Part shown: positions 24,698 to 32,525 of the stretch, one piece after another
Numbering within the stretch: the first letter of the stretch is position 1
How the letters are laid out: every line of letters begins with the position of its first letter
Program-made: the position numbers and the translations under genes
The notes under the pieces: model-generated
What the model was told of the DNA's origin: nothing
Databases searched by the model: none
What the model saw: the letters and a program-made list of their open reading frames with translations, nothing else
Source: Acrocarpospora pleiomorpha
Lineage (GTDB): Bacteria; Actinomycetota; Actinomycetes; Streptosporangiales; Streptosporangiaceae
Assembly (NCBI RefSeq): GCF_009687885.1
Contig: NZ_BLAF01000014.1
Span: 124,001-188,000 of the forward strand
Reading direction: 5' to 3'
DNA: 64,000 bases

Positions 24698-25703
24698 AGA
24701 TCTCGAGAGTCGGCCGGCGCTGGGCATCGGCCGGTTCTCGAGCCAGCCCGACCGCCTGCGTGACCGCGTAGCCGACGATCTCCGATATCGGCATCCGCAC
24801 GGTGGTCAGCGCCGGCACGGTGTGCGCCGCGATGAGAATGTCGTCGAAGCCGACGACCGACAGGCGATCCGGCACCCGCACGCCTACGCTGTGCGCGGCG
24901 TGCAGCACGCCCACGGCCACCACATCGGTCGAGGCGGCGACCGCCGTGGGCGGGTCGGGCCGGTCCATCAGGCGCCGCAGCGCGGCATCGCCGCCGGCCA
25001 GGGTGCTCGGGCTGCGCTCGGCATAGCCCGGCGGCACGGCGCCGAACCGCTCCCGCATGAAATCGAGATAGGCCTCCTCCCGCGCCCGATATTCACCGGG
25101 AAGTTCCGCGTTGACAAAGGCGATCCGCTGGTGTCCCAAGGACACCAGATGGCTCAGCCCGGCCTGGATGCCGGCCCGGTCGTCGGCGTCGACGGTCGGG
25201 AACTCGCGCGGGCTCGTGCCCGGCCAGAGCGCGACCACCGGCACGATCGAGTTGCGCAGGTCGACCAGAAGCTGCGGATGCTCCTGCATGTCACCGAGCA
25301 GCACCACCGCATCGGTGTGCCGTGTCTCCAGCACGGTGGTCAGCGAGAGCGCCGCATCGCCCAGCCGGCCCGGCGCGTGGCCAAGCACGACGTTGTAGCC
25401 GTGCGCCATCGACTCGGTCACGAGCGCCTCGATCGCCCCGGCGAAGAAGGGATCGCTGAAGTCGCGCACCACGGCGCCGATGAGGTTCGTCGAGGCCCCG
25501 CGCAGCCCGCGAGCCAGCGGGTTGGGGCGGTAGCCCAGCTCCCGGGCCGTTCGCAGCACCCGCTGGCGGGTCTCCGGCGCGATGGGCACAGCGGTGGGCG
25601 CGCCGCTGAGGACCCGGGACACGGTGCTCTGCGAGACGCCCGCAGCGGCGGCGATGTCACGCATGGTAGGCACCGGCCGCATGGCCGACTGGTCTTCAGA
25701 CAT
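24645..25703 (-). CDS. LacI family transcriptional regulator
   Basis: A 352-residue repressor. The HTH is MRDIAAAAGVSQSTVSRVLSG, about residues 14-34, followed by a hinge helix (YRPNPLARGLRG). The ligand-binding core shows NLIGAVVRDFSDPFFAGAIEAL, RAGIQAGLSHLVSLGHQRIAFV and DRLSVVGFDDILIAAHTVPALTTVRMP. The ATG at 25703 is preferred on length, although its ribosome-binding site is weak; an in-frame GTG lies at 25748. It converges with and overlaps the GH127 gene by 53 bases. The half-site at 25733-25740 upstream of its start matches the palindrome in front of the ABC-GH127 operon, so it probably represses that operon and itself. The inducer is likely arabinose or an arabinofuranoside; this is inference. 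Confidence 0.9.
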   Translation of the reverse strand: MSEDQSAMRPVPTMRDIAAAAGVSQSTVSRVLSGAPTAVPIAPETRQRVLRTARELGYRPNPLARGLRGASTNLIGAVVRDFSDPFFAGAIEALVTESMAHGYNVVLGHAPGRLGDAALSLTTVLETRHTDAVVLLGDMQEHPQLLVDLRNSIVPVVALWPGTSPREFPTVDADDRAGIQAGLSHLVSLGHQRIAFVNAELPGEYRAREEAYLDFMRERFGAVPPGYAERSPSTLAGGDAALRRLMDRPDPPTAVAASTDVVAVGVLHAAHSVGVRVPDRLSVVGFDDILIAAHTVPALTTVRMPISEIVGYAVTQAVGLAREPADAQRRPTLEIFTPDLIVRDSTAPPAPR

Positions 25704-25732
25704 CCAGACGAGCCTAGCATCACGATGCAGGC

Positions 25733-25740
25733 ATACGATT
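25733..25740. promoter_or_regulatory. Half-site matching the sugar-operon palindrome, upstream of lacI
   Basis: ATACGATT is identical to eight bases of the arm of the palindrome at 19652-19681. It sits about 30 bases upstream of the chosen lacI ATG. A full second arm is not conserved. Autoregulation is inferred. Confidence 0.45.
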
Positions 25741-25761
25741 TCGCCCACGTAAAAGGCGTCG

Positions 25762-27174
25762 TCACTTGTAGATGATCGGCTCGGTCGGTTCGCCGGGGAA
25801 CACCATGATGAGCAGTCGCACCGCGCCGTCCGGGGGGTCGATGGCCTGGGTGACGAGGTCCCGGCCGCGCAAGTGGACGCGGACGCGGTAGGAGCCGGGG
25901 CCCTTGGCCGTGAGCCCCGTGATGCTCTCCCCGCCGCCGTCGACGAGGGTCAGCGTGCCGGTCGGGCTCTCGTAGCCGACTTCGATGATCTCCTCCCAGC
26001 CCTTGGTCTCCAGCGGGGGCCGCCGGGTGTAGGACTCGGCCGTCAGGCAGGCGTTCCCGACCTCGTCGGCAGCCCAGATCGTCAGCGCGCCGCGTTCGCT
26101 GCCGACCAGGTCCCGCACCGGATCGGGAGCGGTGCCCTCGAAGCCGTTCTCCCAGCCTTGGATGTACCAGAACTCGGTGAACATGGTGGCGTGCTGCTGG
26201 CGTACCGGTTTGATTCTGGGCTTGTGGCGTGGATGGGCCGCGCACGCGTTGTCGTGCCTGGCCTGGTACGCGTCGTTCGCATCGGCTTGGCGCCGCTCCT
26301 CCGCGGCCTGGGCTTGGGCCACGGCCGGGCACAGGAAGACCAGCGCTTCCGCCAGGGACGCCTGCGGCGCGTTCTCGACGGCCTGCGCGTTCACGTTGCC
26401 GCCGTGCCGCTCGGCCAGGTCGCAGAGCTGGCGGCCCTGGGCGAGGACTTCGCGGTCGCCGACGTGTTCCCATCCGGGGACGCCCTCGTAGTAGTCGTCC
26501 GACGAGTGGCCGCGGACGCGGCACAGGAACTGCGCCTCGACCGTGGCCAGCCCGCGCAGCGGGGTGTAGCTGGAGCCGTCGCAGCCCAGTTCCCAATAGG
26601 CGCGCACCTTGCTGGTCGCAGTGGACTGGGCGGTGATCACGGAGGTTCCCAACAGCGTCAGGACGATGGCCACACGGCGGCCGACCAGGCCGCGTTGTCC
26701 GCGCGGGGTTCTTGTGGCGAGGAGGATGAGGATCGGGGGAATGAGGTAGTAGAGGTCGATTCCCAGAGCGAACGACAGCGGGTCCCAGAGTTGCGCGCAA
26801 TCCGGCGACATCGTGTCGTAGGCGTACAGCAGAGGGCTGGGGAGGCATCGCGCGATCAGCAGCGTGGCGGTGAGGCCGGCGAGGGTCCGGCCCAGCCGGT
26901 CGCGTCCTCGCCGGGTGCTCAGGTACCAGCCCGCGAAGCCCAGCAGGAGAAGCGGGGCGCCGCCGTACCAGAACAGGGGAAATTCGAGGATCGTGTACAT
27001 GATGTACTCGTTCGCGAAGTAGAGCTCGAAGCCCGGGCAGATCCCGTACGTGGTCCAGCCGAAGGATTCTTGGCCGAAGCCGTCGGTCAAGAGCGAGCCG
27101 ATCCACCAGTACAGGTCGGGCCCCAGCGAGACCAGCAGAGCTGTCACCCAGAGAACCCATGATCGTCGCGACAC
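25762..27174 (-). CDS. Membrane protein of unknown function with large extracytoplasmic domain
   Basis: I do not recognise the family. About 470 residues: hydrophobic segments near the N terminus (SWVLWVTALLVSLGPDLYWW; FPLFWYGGAPLLLLGFAGWYL; LAGLTATLLIARCLPSPLL; IDLYYLIPPILILLA; VAIVLTLLGTSVITAQS) suggest four to five membrane helices in the first 190 residues. The remaining 280 residues are hydrophilic, contain several cysteines (CDGSS, FLCRV, QLCDL, LCPA, NACAAH) and end in a beta-rich region. The start is uncertain: a GTG at 27174 is taken here, while a TTG at 27207 is also in frame; neither has a good ribosome-binding site. It lies 58 bases before lacI on the same strand with no functional link seen. 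Confidence 0.65.
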   Translation of the reverse strand: MSRRSWVLWVTALLVSLGPDLYWWIGSLLTDGFGQESFGWTTYGICPGFELYFANEYIMYTILEFPLFWYGGAPLLLLGFAGWYLSTRRGRDRLGRTLAGLTATLLIARCLPSPLLYAYDTMSPDCAQLWDPLSFALGIDLYYLIPPILILLATRTPRGQRGLVGRRVAIVLTLLGTSVITAQSTATSKVRAYWELGCDGSSYTPLRGLATVEAQFLCRVRGHSSDDYYEGVPGWEHVGDREVLAQGRQLCDLAERHGGNVNAQAVENAPQASLAEALVFLCPAVAQAQAAEERRQADANDAYQARHDNACAAHPRHKPRIKPVRQQHATMFTEFWYIQGWENGFEGTAPDPVRDLVGSERGALTIWAADEVGNACLTAESYTRRPPLETKGWEEIIEVGYESPTGTLTLVDGGGESITGLTAKGPGSYRVRVHLRGRDLVTQAIDPPDGAVRLLIMVFPGEPTEPIIYK

Positions 27175-27270
27175 GACAACGAAGGTTAGCCGGATATATC
27201 CCGACAAATAGACGACATTGCGCGTTTACTGATCACCGCCGCCACTGTCGCTGTCTTCGACGTTGATGGA

Positions 27271-28266
27271 TCAGCCGGTCACCGTGGCGGTGAATGTGGC
27301 GGACAGGTAATTGGGAGCAGTGGCGAGGAACTGGGCGGAGTCGCCGATCGTGGCGCCCGGTCCGGCGGCCACTGTCACGTTCTGGGGGGTGTTCCAGTTG
27401 GCCGGGGTGAAGGTCAGGGTCGCGCCCGATTGGATGGTCAGGTCAGGGTCGCCGCTGATTCGGCTGGTCGTCACGGTGGTGGCGCTCGTGGGAGGCCCTG
27501 AAAGGCGGACGGAGACGATGGCGGGGCCGCCGATGGCGACGTTCACCGACGTCGGGGTGACCACGACGAAGGGGTCGGCCACGATCCCGGTCACGGTGAT
27601 GTTGACGAGGTTGGACACGTAGGTCATGCCGGTGGTGTCGGTGGCTCTGGCCGACAGTGTGTATCTGCCCGCCGGGACTGCGGACCAGGTGAGGGTGTAG
27701 GGGGCGGTGGTGTCGCTGCCGAGCAGCGTCGTGCCCGAGTAGAAGTCGACCCTGGCCGCCCAGCCGGCGGGGGTCGTGGTCGCGGCCAGGCCGATGTTCG
27801 CGGGCGCGACGAAGTTCTGGCCGTTGACGGGCGAGGTCAGCCGGACCGAGCGCGGCGCGCTCCCCGTGCAGGTCACGTTGTTGAGCGTGAAGATCGCGGG
27901 GGGTGTGTTCGCACCGGTGTACGTCCCGTAGAAGCCGACGGTGGTGCTCGCGCCGGTGGCCAGGGCGGGTGCGTACGAGGGGGCGTTCACGGTCACGTCC
28001 TGCCCGGACTGCGTCCAGGTACCGCCCCAGCCCTGCGTGACCTGCTGGGTGCCAGGCCAGGTGTAGCGCAGGGTCCACGGGTTCACCGGGTCGCCCAGGT
28101 TGGTGATCGTGATGTTGGCGCCGAAGCCGCCGCCGTTGTCCCAGACCGGTACGTACGACACCGAGCAGGCGATATCCGCATGCGCGGCCATTGGCGCGGT
28201 GACCATCCCGATCGCCGCCAGGAGCACGGTGACGGCGGACAGCGCCCATGCGCGTATGGTCCTCAT
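27271..28266 (-). CDS. Secreted CBM2 carbohydrate-binding protein without catalytic domain
   Basis: A 331-residue secreted protein. The signal peptide spans residues 1-30 (ALSAVTVLLAAIGMVTAPMAAHA). Residues about 32-136 form a family 2 cellulose/xylan-binding module: ACSVSYVPVWDNGGGFGANITITNLG, WTLRYTWPGTQQVTQGWGGTW and a closing Cys in NNVTCTG, with the exposed tryptophans of CBM2. Residues about 142-226 are an Ig-like domain (VRLTSPVNGQNFVAPANIGLAA). About 235-331 is a third beta domain (VVTPTSVNVAIGGPAIVSVRLSG). A GGAGG six bases upstream supports the ATG at 28266. A normal stop ends the frame, so the lack of an enzyme domain is not due to truncation inside the window. It probably tethers the cell or another protein to plant polysaccharide. 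Confidence 0.82.
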   Translation of the reverse strand: MRTIRAWALSAVTVLLAAIGMVTAPMAAHADIACSVSYVPVWDNGGGFGANITITNLGDPVNPWTLRYTWPGTQQVTQGWGGTWTQSGQDVTVNAPSYAPALATGASTTVGFYGTYTGANTPPAIFTLNNVTCTGSAPRSVRLTSPVNGQNFVAPANIGLAATTTPAGWAARVDFYSGTTLLGSDTTAPYTLTWSAVPAGRYTLSARATDTTGMTYVSNLVNITVTGIVADPFVVVTPTSVNVAIGGPAIVSVRLSGPPTSATTVTTSRISGDPDLTIQSGATLTFTPANWNTPQNVTVAAGPGATIGDSAQFLATAPNYLSATFTATVTG

Positions 28267-28426
28267 GACCAACCTCCGAGCCCAGAGGGGCTCTCAGATT
28301 CGGCTTGTTTCGCACGGATGTACAGAACGACCCGTCCGGCCGTGTCGCTGACCTGCCGTGAGTTCCACCTGGCAGGTGAAAGATTCAGGCCAGGGAAATG
28401 TCGGTCGGCGTGGTTAGCATGCGGGC

Positions 28427-29029
28427 ATGGACGAGCTTGAGGTCAGGGCCTTTCCCAACGCGGCGTCCTTCGAGACGTGGCTCTCCGAACACCACGCGAC
28501 CTCCCCGGGCGTGTGGGTCAAAATGGCCAGATCGAGTACGGGTATCCCGTCGGTGACCGTCGACGAGTTGGTCGACGCCGGCCTCTGCTGGGGCTGGATC
28601 AGCGGCCAGCGCCGCTCCTTTGACGACACCTTCTATCTGCAGAAATATGTCCGGCGCCGCCCGCGAAGCCTCTGGTCCCAGGTCAACGTGGACAAGGTCG
28701 CCGCCCTGACCGCCGCTGGCCGCATGCGCCCTGCCGGCCAAGCCGAAGTAGACGCCGCCATATCCGACGGCCGCTGGGCGGCAGCCTACGAATCCCAGAA
28801 GAACGCCACCACCCCACCCGACCTGGAATCCGCCCTCGCGGCCAACCCCGGGGCGCGGCAACGCTTCGACTTCCTCACCAAATCCCAACGCTATTCGATC
28901 ATCCACCCCTTACTAACCGCCAAAACAGAAAAGACCAGAGCAAACCGCCTCGCAAAAGCAATAGCAACCTTGTCGCCGAACGAAACGAACATCGGGTCAG
29001 CCCACAGGTCATATGAGTCGCCGCTCTAA
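28427..29029 (+). CDS. YdeI/OmpD-associated family protein
   Basis: A 200-residue cytoplasmic protein of the YdeI (bacteriocin-protection/OmdA) family. Recognisable features are FPNAASFETWLSEHHATSPGVWVKMARSSTG at the N terminus, VDELVDAGLCWGWISGQRR near residue 45, FYLQKYVRRRPRSLWSQVN near 67 and FDFLTKSQRYSIIHPLLTAKTEKTRANRLAKAIATL near 145, which is the conserved C-terminal helical hairpin. The biochemical role of the family is unsettled. Its 3' third is richer in A than the surroundings. No operon partner is evident. Confidence 0.85.
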   Translation: MDELEVRAFPNAASFETWLSEHHATSPGVWVKMARSSTGIPSVTVDELVDAGLCWGWISGQRRSFDDTFYLQKYVRRRPRSLWSQVNVDKVAALTAAGRMRPAGQAEVDAAISDGRWAAAYESQKNATTPPDLESALAANPGARQRFDFLTKSQRYSIIHPLLTAKTEKTRANRLAKAIATLSPNETNIGSAHRSYESPL

Positions 29030-29030
29030 C

Positions 29031-29200
29031 GGCACGCACGCCGAGGCGATCGTGATCTTCGGGGCGGGCGGGGTCGGGCTGTCGGCCGTGCTGGGGGCGA
29101 TGCTCGCAGGGGCCAATCCGATCGTCGTCGTGGACGTGGTCGCGGAGCGGCTCGCCATGGCGGAGCGACTCGGGGCCACGCACACATTAGTGACAGCCTC
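29031..29200 (+). pseudogene. Remnant of a zinc-type alcohol dehydrogenase
   Basis: About 55 codons encode a clear NAD-binding Rossmann segment (VIFGAGGVGLSAVLGAMLAG, then IVVVDVVAERLAMAERLGAT), as found near residue 190 of zinc-dependent alcohol dehydrogenases. The catalytic zinc-binding N-terminal half is missing and the frame becomes unrelated after the LVTAS segment. It begins immediately after the YdeI-like gene. I read it as a deletion remnant and not a functional gene. Confidence 0.75.
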
Positions 29201-29269
29201 AGGCTTCCACCACAGCCACGCCCGTCAGGCGAGCGGCCGGGTGGAGACGGACGTTCTCTCGTCCATGCC

Positions 29270-29291
29270 GTGCCCGCCGTCGTGCGGGCAC
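29270..29291 (-). terminator. Possible terminator after the GNAT-like gene
   Basis: An 8-bp perfect stem (GTGCCCGC with GCGGGCAC) encloses a six-base loop and sits 16 bases beyond the minus-strand stop at 29307. No clear T-run follows, so function is less certain than for 9421-9445. Confidence 0.5.
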
Positions 29292-29306
29292 CAAAGCCCT
29301 GCGGGC

Positions 29307-30086
29307 TCATTCCGAATTCGAAGGGGACGGAATATCCTCGTTTCTCGCGCGTAGTTTTTCATAGAGGCGAGATATGTAGCGCGTGTAGTCTTCGCCGAGG
29401 TCGCGGAAGGTTCGCACGTACACGTCGAAGTAGATCGATTCGACGAGCCGCAGGTAACTCTGTTTTGACATGGCGGCCAGTGCATCGGGGCTCGACGCGA
29501 TGTACAGGTCTGCGGGTTGTTCGGTTGTTCCCGCCGTCTCTTCGTGGACCATGTCGGGCTGGATATAGTCGATGGGCGCTTTCCGGGTGGCCAGGCCGCG
29601 CAGCCGGGAGTATTCGGTGAACAGTCTTGCCTTCGCGCTCGATCGGGCTGATTCGGCGACGGGCGGTGCGATCTCGAAAATCAGCGCGAACGGTGATTTC
29701 AAGGTGTTCGCGTGGTCGTGCCAGGCGGTTTGCAGCATCTTCCAGCTGGCGCTTCCGGTGGACGGGAGCGCACCCAGGTAGGCGATGAGCGCATAGTTGC
29801 GTTCGACGACGAGCAGGTTCAGGAAGCCGATCACACGGTCGTCCTGCACTGCGAGATAGAGGAAGTAGCCAATCGGCGGAACGGCCGACTGCGTGTCGTG
29901 TCCGCGCGACAAGTCTTCGAGCCGCCCTTCGGCGGCATGGCCGAGGATAATCGTCGGCGACATTTGCTGATTTTCGGGTATGAGGCGGTGGAAGAGCTCG
30001 CAGAATTGGTCCGCATACTGCCGTGCGGCGGGTTCTCCGTATCGCACGACGCGGACTCTGCTTCGAACAGCGATATCTTCGTGCAA
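29307..30086 (-). CDS. GNAT-like acyltransferase-fold protein of unknown function
   Basis: A 259-residue protein I cannot assign to a named family. The stretch GYFLYLAVQDDRVIGFLNLLVVERNYALIAYLGALP near residues 70-108 has the beta-strand pattern of the N-acetyltransferase (GNAT) core, and SARSSAKARLFTEYSRLRGLA could be the following helix; a canonical acetyl-CoA loop (R/Q-x-x-G-x-G/A) is not obvious. The start is TTG at 30086, supported by GGAAGGA six bases upstream. Base composition is lower in GC than the flanking genes, which hints at acquisition. The gene stands alone between a dehydrogenase remnant and a peptidase. Confidence 0.6.
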   Translation of the reverse strand: MHEDIAVRSRVRVVRYGEPAARQYADQFCELFHRLIPENQQMSPTIILGHAAEGRLEDLSRGHDTQSAVPPIGYFLYLAVQDDRVIGFLNLLVVERNYALIAYLGALPSTGSASWKMLQTAWHDHANTLKSPFALIFEIAPPVAESARSSAKARLFTEYSRLRGLATRKAPIDYIQPDMVHEETAGTTEQPADLYIASSPDALAAMSKQSYLRLVESIYFDVYVRTFRDLGEDYTRYISRLYEKLRARNEDIPSPSNSE

Positions 30087-30409
30087 GACATGTCCTTCCC
30101 GCTCGCACCCGTCGTTGCCATGGCTACGGCGGGTGGACGTAGGGATTTACAACCCCAGCCTCGGTCGCGAGCCAGCTGGCAGTTGCAGGCCGTGCCGTCC
30201 ATCCTGTACCGCGATCTCAAGGAGAAGGCCGTGTGCGGCCTGTCAGTTCGCTCCGAAGTTCTCGAGGCTCCACGACGGCGAAGGCGATATCCAACGACCT
30301 GCCGGCTGGTGAGGACAAGATTGCCCCCGGGGCCGGCAAGCACAGAGGGCCCGGCGGGGGTGCCGCCGGGCCCTGGGTGTTGCCGGGAACGGTGTCCCGG
30401 TTCGGCGAA
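30087..30409. other. Intergenic region between GNAT-like gene and S15 peptidase
   Basis: About 320 bases upstream of the minus-strand GNAT-like gene and downstream of the minus-strand peptidase gene. It holds the peptidase terminator at 30346-30374. Short frames on both strands have no domain or ribosome-binding site, so no gene is called. Confidence 0.6.
30346..30374 (-). terminator. Terminator hairpin of the Xaa-Pro dipeptidyl-peptidase gene
   Basis: A perfect 12-bp stem (AGGGCCCGGCGG with CCGCCGGGCCCT) closes a five-base loop GGGTG, 36 bases after the minus-strand stop at 30410. The U-tract is weak, which is common in high-GC actinomycetes. Confidence 0.8.
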
Positions 30410-32338
30410 TCAGTAGAGGCGGTTGTCCGGCACCGGCAGGTCGATCTCCTCGGGGCCGATCCAGTTGCCGCGCCTCGCCTGGACGTCGCTGTCGCTCAGC
30501 ACCTCACCGGCGCCGAGGACGAGCGGGATCCGCACCCGGCTTCGCTGCAGGTCGATCGTGACGGTGGTGCCGGTGGCCGTCTCGCCGCTGTAGGTCGAGT
30601 CGGTTCCGGCGATCACCAGGCCCAGCCGGTGCCCCTGCTTGAAGGTGTAGTCCTGGGGCAGGGTGTCCCATTCGACCTGGCCGTACGTTCCGGGGGTCAG
30701 CGGGGAGGACTCGCTCAGCGAGTCGCGGTTCTGCACGTCGATCCAGCCGCGGGCCACGATCTCCAGCGGCCGGGTGACCATGTTCGTCACGACGTTGCGG
30801 TAGCAGCCGTCGTCGGTGGCGGTGGCCTCGCCGTGGCAGCTCTCCCCGGTCAGGGTGGTGATGCCCTGTCCGCGCCTCCAGTCGATCCTGGAGTCGTCCC
30901 CGAAGTCCACGAGGAGCGCGGTCAGGTTGGCGGTCGGCTTGTCGAGCGCCACGCGCAGGTTGATCACCGGCGTTCCGGACAGGCGCACGTCCCGGGACAG
31001 TTCGCCGGTGGTGAAGGCGACCCGGCCCGGCTGGACCGTGCCGACGTTGGCGACCATCGTGTTCTCCGACTGGCGGATGTCGGTGAAGGTCACCGTCTCG
31101 CCCTTCTGGGCCTGAACGAGGCCGAGCGTCCCGTCGGCGGCCGGGCGGAAGAGGTGAGGCGACGAGGCCGGCTCGGGCCAGTCCCGCTGAGTGATCCACT
31201 CGGTGGGGCCGACCTGCACGTCGGCGCGGGGCTCCTTCATGACGTCGTTCATGACGCCCACCAGCCAGTAGTCGAACCAGCGGTGCAGCGTGTCGACCCA
31301 CTGGTCCCGGCGTCCCTCGAAGTCGAAGGGATCCACATGCTGGTACTGGCCGACCCAGATCTTGCGCGGCACGCCCTGCTTGGCCAGCGCGTCCCACCAG
31401 GTGGAGTAGTGGTCCGGCTTGACGTTCAGGTCGTTGACCGTGTGCACGGCGAACACGCTGGCCCGCACCTGGGAGGCATCGCCCAGCGAGCCCTCGATGT
31501 AGTCGCGCTCGGCCCAGAAGGCGTTGTAGTTGCCGGTGGCGTCGCCGTCCTGGGCGTCCAGCCCCGCCCGTACGGCGGCGCACTTGGCGATCGGGTCAGT
31601 GTCGACCGCCCTCGCCAGGAAGGACATGTAGTCGTAGTTGTAGACCACGCCGTTGGACCGCTGGTACTTGTACCAGGAGCTGATCGCGGAGATCGGGACG
31701 ATGGTCTCCAGGCCCTCGACGCCGGTCGCCGCGACCGCGTTGGCCAGCGTGCCGTCGTACGACTTGCCGATCATCCCGGCCTTGCCGGTGCTCCAGTCGG
31801 CGAACGCCTGGGTGCCGTCGGCGCGGTAGGCGACGGCGCGGCCGTTCAGCCAGTCGATGACGGCCTTGCCGCCCAGCACGTCCGCCTTCCCGCCGACGTC
31901 GGGGCAGCCGTCGGACCTGGTGGTTCCGATCATGTCGACGTTGAGCACCGCGTACCCGCGGGGCACGAAATAGTTGTCGTAGAACAGCGGGAACTTGGCG
32001 AGGTTGCCGTCCGCGTCGTAGACCTTGCGCTCGGCCTCGTTGCCTCGGCCGGAGTTGTCGTAGTACGGGCTCTCATCGATGATCGACGCCACCTTGAGCC
32101 CCGGACCGGACTCGCGGGGCCTGATGATGTCGACCCGGACCCGGTCCAGCCGTCCGTCGGAGTCGCTGTCGACGCTCGACTCGACGTAGACGTGCTCGCG
32201 GATGGCGTCGGCGTAGGAGAAGACCGGCTGGGTTCGTTGGTGCGCGATGGTGATGGCGGGGGTGGTGCTTGCCTGGACCGGGGTGGCGCCAAGCAGGACC
32301 AGGCCGACGGCGACGAGGGTCGCTCGTAACGGTGGCAC
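30410..32338 (-). CDS. Secreted Xaa-Pro dipeptidyl-peptidase (S15 family)
   Basis: A 642-residue secreted serine peptidase that removes Xaa-Pro dipeptides. The GTG at 32338 is chosen because TGGAGG lies six bases upstream and it leaves a clean signal peptide (LRATLVAVGLVLLGATPVQA). The alpha/beta-hydrolase domain contains the nucleophile in MIGKSYDGTLAN, the acidic residue in VHTVNDLNV and the catalytic His in GQYQHVDPF. FVPRGYAVLNVDMIGTTRSDGCPD is a typical S15 stretch. The C-terminal jelly-roll domain follows (about 410-640, with LSRDVRLSGTPVINLRVAL and TFKQGHRLGLVIAGTDS). It is transcribed alone and has its own terminator. It probably serves extracellular peptide nutrition, as does the M14 enzyme at 9456-12242. 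Confidence 0.9.
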   Translation of the reverse strand: MPPLRATLVAVGLVLLGATPVQASTTPAITIAHQRTQPVFSYADAIREHVYVESSVDSDSDGRLDRVRVDIIRPRESGPGLKVASIIDESPYYDNSGRGNEAERKVYDADGNLAKFPLFYDNYFVPRGYAVLNVDMIGTTRSDGCPDVGGKADVLGGKAVIDWLNGRAVAYRADGTQAFADWSTGKAGMIGKSYDGTLANAVAATGVEGLETIVPISAISSWYKYQRSNGVVYNYDYMSFLARAVDTDPIAKCAAVRAGLDAQDGDATGNYNAFWAERDYIEGSLGDASQVRASVFAVHTVNDLNVKPDHYSTWWDALAKQGVPRKIWVGQYQHVDPFDFEGRRDQWVDTLHRWFDYWLVGVMNDVMKEPRADVQVGPTEWITQRDWPEPASSPHLFRPAADGTLGLVQAQKGETVTFTDIRQSENTMVANVGTVQPGRVAFTTGELSRDVRLSGTPVINLRVALDKPTANLTALLVDFGDDSRIDWRRGQGITTLTGESCHGEATATDDGCYRNVVTNMVTRPLEIVARGWIDVQNRDSLSESSPLTPGTYGQVEWDTLPQDYTFKQGHRLGLVIAGTDSTYSGETATGTTVTIDLQRSRVRIPLVLGAGEVLSDSDVQARRGNWIGPEEIDLPVPDNRLY

Positions 32339-32525
32339 GGAGAGCCTCCAGAGACTCGGGAATATCCGCAATCTCCACGAGTGTCCGTATAGCCGACAAG
32401 ATCCCTTTACGCGTTCGACATCACCTTGGTTCTACCGTGTGACATTGCACAGCGAGTGATGCTGGCATGCCACTCTGTCCGCAGAAAACACGCAAGACCC
32501 AGCAATCCCATGATGTTCTGGGCGA

